From Oryza sativa Japonica Group (taxonomy: Eukaryota; Streptophyta; Magnoliopsida; Poales; Poaceae): a stretch of DNA of 64,000 bases. Made by a program: the position numbers and the translations under genes. The stretch is from assembly GCF_034140825.1 (NCBI RefSeq), contig NC_089037.1, positions 9,498,001-9,562,000 of the forward strand, given 5' to 3'. Positions 25,010 to 35,500 of the stretch are shown piece after piece (position 1 is the stretch's first letter; the number at the start of each line of letters is the position of its first letter). Under the pieces are notes generated by a model. It was not told where the DNA came from and did no database searches. It worked only from the letters and a program-made list of their open reading frames with translations.

Positions 25010-26040
25010 TTTGGCTTTGATCTTTATTTCTAGAGCTAGCCGGTCGGACTGAGCCTATCCAGTACCGTTTTGGTGTTGCAACGATAGCATCGGGCAAATT
25101 GTCTTGGTACAGAGCATTCGTCGTGCACGACGAACAATGCCGGTCAGACCAAGCCTGGGAGGCTAGGAGCTGGTCGGATCGGGCCCATTAGTTGGTCAGA
25201 CCTGTGAAAGTCCCAAATTGCTTGGTAGCACGGAGGCCACGGTTGGTCGGACCAGCCCTTCGCCAGCGGTCTAATGGCCATTGCATTTATTGCACCCCCA
25301 ACATATAGATTTTGAACTAGTTTCAGGGCGGCTAGCCGTTTAGATTGGGCCCCTCAATGGTGGTCGGACCAATAGAGCACAGAGTTGGGGGATTTTGACC
25401 CCCAAAGACTAGTTTTGGTGGGTTGGGCTATAAATACCCCCCCCCCAACCAGCAGGAGGGGAACTTCCTAGGCACTTCATTCAATTCACTAGAGCCCTTG
25501 CAACACTCTGACACCAGTTAAGCACATTTCTCTCGATTTGTAGGTGTTTCAAGAGTTGATTAAGACAATACAAGTGCATTGCATCTTTGCTAGATCTTTT
25601 ATGCAGTTGCTCATCTCTGAGCTTTGGTTGCGACTTTTTACTCTTGGAGGTTACCACCTCCTAGACGGCTTGGAGGAATTGTGGCCCGGTGATCCCTCCG
25701 GTGAAGCTTGTGGAGGTGACCTGGTGTTGTTTGTGCATGGTTTGGACCTACGAAGTGGAGGAAGAATTACCGGCTCCCGCCTTGCCCATCCATTTACGAA
25801 GGGGTTCGAAGGCTTCGTGGTGTGAGCGATGAGGTTGGGCTCACCTCAAAGGTGACATAGGAAGCTAGCAAGCTTCCGAACATCAGGTGAAAAATTCGGT
25901 TGTCTCTTCTCCACGATTCACATTTCTAGAGATAATTTTAGCCCAAATCGTCCTAGGCTTGCAAAACATAATTTAGTTAGTTAGCGTGTGATCCCTAAAA
26001 CAAGCCTAGTGTCATGCCTTGATTTTCTTGCAGGGATTTA
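25010..26040 (+). mobile_element. Possible LTR or retroelement leader fragment
   Basis: GGTCGGAC/GGTCAGAC words recur several times (25042-25370). A TATA box (CTATAAATAC, 25428..25437) is followed by a C-run and a leader-like stretch, which is the look of a plant LTR promoter. No ends or target duplication could be found. It is called a fossil fragment with low confidence. Confidence 0.3.
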
Positions 26041-26280
26041 AAAATCATTAAGTAATTTATTTATATAATTTATTTTAAAATGTGAATCAATTTACAAGTG
26101 CGTCTTGCTACCTCTATGGACTTAGTCCACTGTAGGTCACCCTCCCTTTGAGCCGCCACGCGGGGCCTGCTCGTCAGCTCCGACGCCCCATGCCGATACA
26201 TTAAATCCACTTTCCTAGTTAAAAAATAAATCTTTCTCCATGAGGCCGTAATCCCCCGTCTCCCGGAGTCCTGCTATATA

Positions 26281-26477
26281 CTTTCTTTGTCCTAAAATAA
26301 GTTCAATTTTAGCCAACTCACACGTACCAATATAAAACCAAAAGACTATAATATCCCCGCTTTATCAAATTCCAATGTATTTATTCCCTACTTTCACAGG
26401 CAATGATGATTAAAAGTAAACTTAAATTGAGATAAATGGGAGAGGGTAAAAATGATCTTATTGTAGAACGGATGGAG
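26281..26477. mobile_element. Stowaway-like MITE
   Basis: 197 bp with TA on both sides (26279-26280 and 26478-26479). Ends are CTTTCTTTGTCCTAAAATAAG and, inverted, CTCCATCCGTTCTACAATAAG. Confidence 0.65.
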
Positions 26478-26746
26478 TAACTACTTTCTTTTGCACGAGA
26501 AGTCAGTCAAAAAAATGGCAGTCTTGGCAGTTCCATATGTACACCACAGTTTGGTTGGAAGATATCTCCTTACTCAGCTCATCTTATATTTTTTCCGATT
26601 TTGCTAAACATATTGCGACACATTTTTCCAATAATATTAGTTGAATTCTGGACGGTTCAATACACTTTGGGATTTGTGCATTTTTATGGGCCGGAGCAAA
26701 TGGTATGCTGCACGTGCGAGATAAGGGAAGGTCTAGACCTGCATTA

Positions 26747-27004
26747 CTCCCTCCATCCACAAAAGTTACACCTATTACTTTTATCACCAAAACCAATGAG
26801 AAATTAAATCATCTTGGATGTTACAAAATCAAGTAGTGAATGTAAGCATACAACCAATGAGTATTTAGATGACTCCTTGGGTTCTAATCAAACATTTAAT
26901 TTATCTATTTATTTAACTCTTGAATACATAAAGACTACAAATAGAACAACTTATTTAGAAAAACTCAAATGTGAAATATGTCTAACTTTTGTGGATGGAG
27001 GGAG
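26747..27004. mobile_element. Stowaway MITE
   Basis: 258 bp with TA targets (26745-26746 and 27005-27006). The ends CTCCCTCCATCCACAAAAGT and ACTTTTGTGGATGGAGGGAG are perfectly inverted over 20 bp, which suggests a fairly young copy. Confidence 0.85.
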
Positions 27005-27365
27005 TATTAGATTAGCGATAGTAATAAATACTTTGGAGATAGCCTGCATGGGCGTAGTTGCCTAACAATCTTTTATCAGGGTTCTCTATGATGCTTAGTT
27101 TTCTGGATTTGCTAGAAAACTTATGCAAGTTTTTTACCCCTAAAACTTTTAGATTTGTGACCATTAGATCGCCTTGAGATTTATGTATGAAGGAAAAAAA
27201 TGTTAGAAACAAAATTTCACACATGTCATGCGTAAGAACCTAGTGCTAACTAACCAAACCATAGTTGAATAAGTTGTATAGTAGTTACATACAGTTACAA
27301 TGTAATTACACTTTAAATATACTATAGTTACATATGAAAATTTTTGATTCAAAAAACTTGCGGCG

Positions 27366-28316
27366 GTTTTTTAATAATCCCTAGATTTTTAAATTTAAAT
27401 GATTTTTCATGGATTTTACAACGAATACCTACAAGAATACTCATGAAAATTACATTGTAACTAGTGAACTTTACATTGTTCCATCTTCGTTTCATGAACA
27501 AGTGATTGATCGTATTTTTATTGCTTAGGTTGTCTTCTTATGCACAAGCGATACTTATACTTCTCGTTTTTGACGTGCATACTCCCTAAACCGCCAAATG
27601 ATACCTTTTTTTTGCAAAAAAATTCTATGATAAGTCGTTTTATATGATAAGTCGTTTTGACTTTTTTCTAGTTTAAATTTGAGCAAGTTGATAGGAAAAT
27701 ATAGCAATATTTTCAACATAAAACAAAACATATTATGAGAATATATTAAATGTTACTTTTAATAAAACTAATTTGGTGTTATTAATGTTACTAAGTTTTT
27801 CTATAAACCTGATTAAACTTAAATAAATTTAACTATTAAAAAGTCAAAATGACTTATAATATGAAAAAGAGAGAGCGCTTAATTAATCATGCTCTAATAA
27901 AAAACGACATCTTCTCCCGAATACTTGTGTAGTAATACTCGAGTGGTCCAATGATTAAGGCCCAACAAAGATCTGCGGATGCATTGGTGCACGGATGGCG
28001 TGCCATGTAGGAGCGAAAAACCAACTGAAATCATAATTTTCTTACATCTGTTTAGTTACGGAAGATATCTCTTCATCAAGAAATCAAGATTAGTTCTAAA
28101 AAGAAAAAAAAATCAAGATCACCTTTATATACTTTCCTCCGGAGATGTTCTCCGTCTTCTTCATGCTCCTGCCGCCGTGAGCACCCCTGCCTCTCGTCTC
28201 GCGGCCGCTGATTGCTTGCCGGTGTACGGGATCGTCGAAGGAGCTTAACGGCGAGACGATGAAGCCGCCGTCGCCACCACCGCAGCAGACGGCGGCGACC
28301 ACGGCACGAGGTTTTT
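27366..28316 (+). repeat. Tandem unit A carrying a copy of the PHD/GNAT gene 5' end
   Basis: The unit begins TTTTTTAATAATCCCTAG (27366 on) and repeats at 28311 with a period of about 946 bp. Its last 260 bp (about 28051..28310) copy the 5' UTR and first about 16 codons of the gene at 32597: the shared words TTAGTTACGGAAGATATCTC, GGCCGCTGATTGCTTGCCGG and CGCCGTCGCCACCACCGCAG. The copy ends abruptly after the alanine/threonine codons and never reaches the first splice donor. It also contains a Stowaway-like hairpin (about 27630..27877). Confidence 0.8.
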
Positions 28317-28330
28317 TTAATAATCCCTAG
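28259..28330 (+). pseudogene. Truncated copy of PHD/GNAT first exon (unit A)
   Basis: ATG at 28259 opens a 23-codon frame (MKPPSPPPQQTAATTARG then the repeat sequence and TAG). The first 16 or so codons match residues 2-19 of the intact gene, whose own start is ATGACGAAGCC at 32597 (here CGATGAAGCC). The copy breaks off before the rest of exon 1. Confidence 0.7.
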
Positions 28331-29335
28331 ATTTTTAAATTTAAATGATTTTCACGGATTTTACAACGAATACCTACAAGAATACTCATGAAAATTACAT
28401 TGTAACTAGTGAACTTTACATTGTTCCATCTTCGTTTCATGAACAGGTGATAGATCGTATTTTTGTTGCTTAGGTTGTCTTCTTATGCACAAGCGATACT
28501 TATACCTCTCGTTTTTCATGCACACGCTCCCTAAACCGACAAATGATATTTTTTTTGCAAAAAAGTTCTATACGAAAGTTGATTTTAAAAATTATATTGA
28601 TCTATTTTTCAATTTAGTTTTAGCTAATATTCTGTCTGTTTCATATGATGAGTTGTTTTGACTTTTTTATAGTTTAAATTTAACCAAGTTTATAGGAAAA
28701 TATAGCAATATTTTCGACATAAAACAAAACATATTATGAGAATATATTAAATGCTAGTTTTAATACAACTAATTTGGTGTTATTAATGTTACTAAATTTT
28801 TCTATAAACCTGATTAAACTTAAATAAATTTAACTATAAAAAAGTCAAAATGACTTATAATATGAAACAGAGAGAGCGCTTAATTAATCATGCGCTAATA
28901 AGAAAATGACCTCTTCTCCCGAATACTTGTGCGGCAATTAGGCCTACTAGTAATACTCGAGTGGTCTAATGATTAAGGCCCAACAAAGATCTGCGGATGC
29001 ATTGGTGCACAGATGGCGTGCCATGTAGGAGCGAAAAACCAACTGAAATCATAATTTTCTTATATCTATTTAGTTACGGAAGATATCTCTTCATCAAGAA
29101 ATCAAGATCAGTTCTAAAAAGAAAAAAAATCAAGATCACCTTTTATATATTTTCCTCCGGAGACGTTCTCTGTCTTCTTCCTGCTCCTGCCGCCGTGAGC
29201 ACCCCTGCCTCTCGTCTCGCGGCCGCTGATTGCTTGCCGGTGTACGGGATCGTCAAAGGAGCTTAACGGCGAGACGATGAAGCCGCCGTCGCCATCACCG
29301 CAGTAGACGGCGGCGACCACGGCGCGAGTTTTTTT
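28317..29335 (+). repeat. Tandem unit B, second copy of the same 5' end
   Basis: About 1,019 bp, very similar to unit A, and followed by a short start of a third unit (29336..29370). The gene-derived part is about 29070..29328, with the ATG at 29277. The copied reading frame stops at codon 11 (CAG changed to TAG), so it cannot make the gene's N-terminus. Unit B holds extra sequence near 28565-28630 compared with A. The same Stowaway-like hairpin is present (about 28631..28877), so that MITE was there before the duplication. Confidence 0.8.
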
Positions 29336-29370
29336 TTAATAATCCCTAGATTTTTAAATTTAAATGATTT

Positions 29371-31149
29371 TTTTCCCTAGACTTTGAGAGGTGTCAATAA
29401 TCTTTATAGATCGCAAGATATACAGAGCTGACATGAATCTATACTCAAGAACTGATTGCCCATAGCCCCATACTATTGCGTAGATGAAACCCTTCAAAAT
29501 TTACATTGCCTAGGTGATGCATATTCTGAATTTTGTGTGGCAGCACAATTTAATTCAAGCAATGGAATCAGAAGAATAAAATGGCATAATTGCTCATGTA
29601 ATCCCTTTTCTATGTAGAAAGTTCTCCACAATATGAGTGTACAAACCACATTCCTGAATTCTAAAACAGTGCATATCAACATATTTACTGATCCAAAATT
29701 ACTCTTCAAGTATTAAACCAGAAAGAGTAATACAGATTCATTACTTTACTGAAAGTATATAGGTCCATAAGATAAACCACACGCTGGAGCAATAGTATGA
29801 AGGTTAATCAGGAAAACATAATCAGCCATTAGCCTCATTGCCTCTAACATCGTCAAGGGGAACAAAACCACAACTGCAATAAGAAATGTTAAATCACATC
29901 AAATTACTCAGGTGAGCAATACCATGCCAAACATTTTGATAAGAACATGCTAAATCTAAAGTATGTAAGAGTAAATCAGGTGAGCAATACATGGCGCACA
30001 TAACATTAGTCTGGGCACAAGATGACTAAATCTGGATCAGCAGTTTCAACAAACAATATGGTGCTCTTTAGTCTTTACAGCTGAATATGTATTGACATGT
30101 ATGCAATGATGTTTATGGCTCATGATCTGAAGATCCAAGTTATTTTTTAAAAATTCCATTAGTCCATGGCCCAAAAGCTGACTGTGCTCTTGGAAAATAA
30201 TAAATAGAGATATTCTAAACCATAGGATTGACAGTATATGAGATACCTAAAGGTTTAATTTAAATTATTTATGTTCATTCTGGATCATATGAAAAGGTCA
30301 AAATGGCTTAAGTGAATTTTTATTCTTCAAATATATGAAAAGGTATATATAAGCATAATTATTGTGCACTGAAAAATCTTAAAATTTGACAACAGACACA
30401 CACTGTAGGGGAAAAAAGAGAAATTGGTTTAAACTTCTCTATAGGGGAAGGGGCCCAGAGGATGGCTGGCTTAATGCTATGAATTGGGTTATTTGTGGTA
30501 AATGCCAGTACAAGTGCAAGCTACCTTTCATGAGATATAATCAACTGTTTAGCTTTTGCATGGTTCGTCACCCAACTTGCTTTTGTGTTTCTCATAACCC
30601 CTAGGAAGGATGTTGGGATAATGTGAAAAGAAATAAATCCACATTGTAAAAACCAGTAAAGCCAATCATAGCGTCTTCAGTGTCTCTGAAAATATCAACA
30701 AAAGCATTAAAGCATGCAGATCCCCAGCTGACAGGTTAAAACATAGTCACCATGCAAACCAGGACAGGTTTATATGGACCATTCGCAAGAAAGTCAGAGG
30801 AGCATATATATATAGACAAGGTAGAGTAAACCTTAATGAGTGAAGATATATAGCCTAGCCATGTGACGATCCCTTTTTTCTTCAAAACCTCAGACTCTAA
30901 AAGTCCTACAGTATTAGTCAATCAATTTACCATACAATAATAAGGTACAAGAAGAAATTCTTGAGAATTTAAACTAACAGAGTCTGAAGTGAAACAATAC
31001 AAATAATATATGTGCTTGCTGCAATCCTTCCGAATTTAATAAAGGAATCGAACTACCAGAATCTGAAGTCAAACTATAAAAATAGTATATGTGCTTGTTG
31101 CAAATGTTCTTAATCGTGCTTATATATAGTACTGTACAATGTGGATCTA
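29371..31149. other. Intergenic, no gene recognised
   Basis: AT-rich spacer of about 1.8 kb. Open frames reach only 60-72 codons and have no family features. It could contain introns or UTRs of an unrecognised transcript. Confidence 0.3.
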
Positions 31150-32060
31150 GATGGAACAGTCGACGTGGTTGAAGAAGACCTCAGGCGGCGCATCGGTGGG
31201 TGGAAACCAGAAGGTAGCTGTCGGCGAGGAAGCAGGTGGAGAGGTCGTCGAGGGGCGCGACGATGGCTTCGATGGGGTGCGGCGCAGGATTGGGAATTTG
31301 GGAGACGAGCAAGCTAGTCATCGGCTGCGGCGACGCAGAACGCGGCGGGTGCGAGGTCCGCTCACCGGTTGATGGCGATGCTGGTGTCATGCCCCGCCGC
31401 GTGAGCTACCCGACATGCTGCTTTGTTCTCTCCCGGTCGGGCCACCCCGGCGTGCACGGTGGAGAACCCCGCGCCGCCGAGCGAGTCGTGCAGTACCATC
31501 CGTGGCGGCCGCGGGGAAGGGTTCCCCTCTGGCTCCCATGTAGCCGGGGATTGAGGCGGCGATGGGGAGGCGCCGCGGCACAGCAGCGGCTGGGGGCGGG
31601 GGTGCCGGGGATGGGCGCGCGCGATGGGGAGGCGATGAGGTGCCCCTGAGGGGGCGCCGGGGATTGGCGCGGATATGAGGAGGCGGTGAGGTGGGGAGAA
31701 GGGGTTGGAGTGGAGGGCATGGGGGAGGAAGAGCTATGTGGCGGCGGCAGGACGAAGACGGCCGGAGGAGGGAATGCCTGGGTTGTGGGAAAGGGAGGGG
31801 ATCTGCTACTGCTAGGGAGGTGGAGGTGGAGCGACGACGAGGGATCGACGGAGGATGGGCACTTGGGATCGGGGCGGCGTCGGGGAACGGAGGTCGTGGC
31901 ACTTGGCGGAGAGGCAGCGAGCGGGGAGGCGCAGTGGCGCTGTGGAGAGCGATGGGCGGCGATGGCGTTGTGTGGATGGGAGCGGGGACGGGATCCGAGT
32001 GAGAAGGAGAAGGAAGGATCGCGCCGTGGCAGGATCGTGAAAGGAATCTCGTCCGTAGGA
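31150..32060. other. GC-rich block with overlapping open frames on both strands
   Basis: About 900 bp of strongly GC-rich sequence in an AT-rich setting. It has long frames in several phases (for example minus-strand 31387..31902, 171 codons, Pro/Arg/Ser-rich). No domain is recognised and no frame shows clear codon preference. It may be a CpG-rich promoter island, a captured gene fragment, or the first exon of an unrecognised leftward gene. Confidence 0.35.
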
Positions 32061-32141
32061 TCTAGCAGATCTAAAGGTTAGGAATAAAAGTTGCAGGAAT
32101 CACCACCACCATTACGACCTTGTATAGGAGTAGAGTATCTA

Positions 32142-32371
32142 GGGTGAGTTTGAGAAGATTGGGAAGATATGCAAAACGAGGTGAGTCATTAGCACATAAT
32201 TAATTGAGTATTAATTATTTTAAATTTTAAAAATAGATTAATATGATTTTTTAAATCAATTTTCCTATAGAATTTTTTTTTTAAAAAAAACGCACCGTTT
32301 AATAGCTTGGGAAGCGTGCACGTGGAAAACTAAACAAACTCTCTCTCTTTCTCCACCCAACGAACGCAGCC
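32142..32371. mobile_element. Tourist-like MITE upstream of the PHD/GNAT gene
   Basis: About 230 bp ending CGAACGCAGC before TTA. Body words such as ATTAATTGAGTATTAATTA, AATAGATTAATATGATTTTT, ACGCACCGTTTAATAG and AAGCGTGCACGTGGAAAA are shared with the MITE in intron 12 (37485..37707). Flanks are CTA and TTA. Its right end touches the point where similarity to units A and B begins. Confidence 0.65.
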
Positions 32372-32596
32372 TTAGTTACGGAAGATATCTCTTCATCAAG
32401 AAATCAAGATTAGTTTTAAAACATGTCAAAAAAAGATTAGTTTTAAAAAAATAAATCAAGACCTTTTATCTATTTTTCTCCGGAGATGTTCTCCGTCTTC
32501 TTCCCGCTCCTGCCGCCGTGAGCCCCCCTGCCTCTTGTCTCGCGGCCGCTGATTGCTTGCCGGTGTACGGGATCGTCGAAGGAGCTTAACGGCGAG

Positions 32597-35500
32597 ATGA
32601 CGAAGCCGCCGTCGCCACCACCGCAGCAGACGGCGGCGACCACGGCGCGGGGGTTCGAGGTTACCTGCGTGAAGGATCTCCTCCCGCTCCTGCAGGGCGT
32701 CCCCGTCACGTATCGCTTCGAGAAGCACAACGTGAGTCGCCCATCTCCACGGCTCACTGACGGATGGGGCCCGCCCCCTCCCCTCCCCAGCCAGCGCACG
32801 CGCTCCCCTCCCCTCGCCCCCGCCCGGCCGCCGCCGGGTTTCTTCCTCGCTGGTTTTTTTTTTTTTGTGTTTCTCTCTGTTTTTTTTTTCCTCTCTCGCT
32901 CGGTGAAATAACCCCAACTCCCCGCGCGCGCGCGCAGGCGAAGCTCGAGGGGACGGTCGCCGCCGGCGGCTACGCCTGCGCTTGCCCCGCCTACGCGGGC
33001 TGCGACTACCGCGGCAAGGTGAGATCCCGGTTTTTTCGCCTCCCCTCCCGGTTTTTTTGCGCGGAGAGAGAGGGGGTGAGGATTTTTTTTTTTTTGGTTC
33101 CTCACCATCTTCTTCCTCTTCTCCGGCGGCGTGGGGGGCGGCTGCGGCGCAGGTGCTGTCGGCGCTGCAGTTCGAGAAGCACGCGGGGGTGACGTCGAAG
33201 AACCAGAACGGCCACATCTTCCTCCGCAACGGCCGCTCGCTCTACGAGCTCTTCCACAAGCTCAGGGAGGTGCCCGCCGAGAAATTCCCCGAGGCATTCC
33301 GGATGGCCGCGGGGGTGCCCATGACGGTGCTCGCCGCCGCGGCCGCCGCCGCCGCTGAGGAGGCGCCGCGGGAGCGGGGGCTTGGGCCGGGGCCTGTGGC
33401 GGCGGAGCAGCCCCCGGCCTCGGCGACGCCCCGACCGCGCCCGACCATGGAGATGCTGACCGAGGAGGAGAAGGCCGGTTTGTCTCTCCTTGGCTTGAGG
33501 TGAGTGACCTCCGCTGCTTGACTTTCGTCGGGAAATCGCTGCGCAGTAGTACTGTAGTGGTGTGATTTCACGGCAGAGGTGTATTTGGCCTTCCCATGGG
33601 GATGAATTCTATAGTGACTGGGGGAATTGTAGGGTATTTTGTCAAAGCTGGAAACAATGACGTGTTAGATTAGTAAAATTAGTAGGTAGTTGCAGGATTA
33701 TGTCGGGCTTAATTCGATTTTTTGAGCAGGGCAAGTGGCTCAAGGACCGAAATAAATTCCATGGACGGCATTGAAGGGCTTGCTACAGAAGCGATTGGGA
33801 ATGCACCAAGCAGTGACCATGCGATGCTTGATGCAGAAGAGATGGGGAATGCAGCTGCTCAGCGACCTAGGAATAGTGGTCTTTCCACAACCACAACTGT
33901 TAAAGTGCCGGTGACAGCACGCAATAACCATGCAATGCCTGATGCAAATGAGGTGAGGAATGCTGATGGTGGTCGGTCAGCAACCCTTGCTGTTAAACTG
34001 GAGGTTACATCTGGCAGTGACCATGCAATGTCTGATGCGAAAGAGTTGAAGAATGCAGATTATGAGCAACCTAGGGATAGTGTGCTGGCAACAACCTCTG
34101 CTGTTAAAGTGCGAATTGGAGCAGCCAATGACCATGCAATGCCTGATGCGGAACAGACAAGGAATCCAGTTCTTGAGCAACCTTGGGATAGTAGCATGTT
34201 AATAACCGCTCCTGTTAAGGTGCGGGTGACAGAAACCAAGTATCGGCCAGAGAGTATACTGAAAGATGTAAGGGGATTGCTGTCCACTGGTCTTCTTGAA
34301 GGCTTCAGGGTAACCTACAAGAAGAATGAGGTCCGTGTGGTTCCTTCGCTGTTGAATCTGACTTGAAGTCTGCTTTTGATTTATACCTGAAGAAAAATAT
34401 GTTTCTTTTGGTTATCCTTAGGTGGAGAGGATTGGAAGAATAAATGGACAAGGATATTCTTGTGGCTGCTCAGAATGTGGATATAGAAATGTCAGCTTTC
34501 TGTTGTCTCTATTAGCGAAATTTTTTATGTCTGTTCCCATATATTATCTGAAAATTTGACCTGACATTAATCATGTTTGACAAATTGCAGATAATGAATG
34601 CATGTGAGTTTGAACAGCATTCCGGTGAGTCGTCTAACAATCAAAACAATCACATATTCTTGGACAGCGGGATTTCTTTATATATGGTGATACAAGGACT
34701 GAAATACACTAAACTTGATATGCTTGGGGATGTGATTGGAAAAGTGATCAGTCTCCCTCCAAATATGATTCAATACGAAAAGTGGAAAGGTATTTAATTG
34801 AGTACCTAGCATTTACAGCTTTCTAGCTTTTGTATACTTCAAGATGCTAAGCTTTCTGTTGGGCTATCTTTTTTTAAAAAAATTTTTATGTCATTTAGCT
34901 TCGTTTCAACTGGAAAAGGATTATTTCGATGATGCACCTTCAGATCCTTGTTCAACTCAAAGGTGAGTTACCGTGCATGTGAAATTTTAGTGTGTCTTGT
35001 ATTCAGGTTTCCCAGAAACCCATTGGTGTACCTTGATTTATATGTTTTGTTCTTAAACATTGTTTTCCGGCTTGAACTTTTCAATAGGTTCTCTAAGCCC
35101 CATAGTAGTGGCAGCTTAATGCTATACATCTGCCAGTATAAATGAGGTTTCAATTTAAGCTCATGTCCAAGCATGAGCAAATTCTTTAGTATTACCATTT
35201 TGAGTTGTATGCTACCTCATTTTATCAAGAACATTTAGGTTATCATAATCCACCAGAGACTGACTCCAGCATTCTTGAAAACTCAATTTCTAGCTCACAA
35301 GAGTCGAATATTGCCTTGACGGATTCCTTGAAAGACTCAACCAGCAACGCCAGTTCAATCCTCAACTGGAGTTCATTCAGGAGGCGTTCAGATAGGCAGT
35401 TCAAACGAGGAGGCACTGAGACTTCGACTCCAATCTTGAGTAGAAGCCCTGAGAAAGAGATATCTGATCTATCTACAAGCACTTCCATGAAGAGTGAAGA

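Noticed and set aside
29277-29309. Second copied start codon as a possible short functional peptide
   Set aside because: It ends after 10 codons and lies in a truncated duplicate; nothing supports translation.
31387-31902. 171-codon frame and a nearby GGAGFSTVHAG peptide that recalls a kinase glycine loop
   Set aside because: There is no lysine, catalytic loop or other kinase motif downstream; Pro/Arg-rich composition fits GC-rich chance frames.
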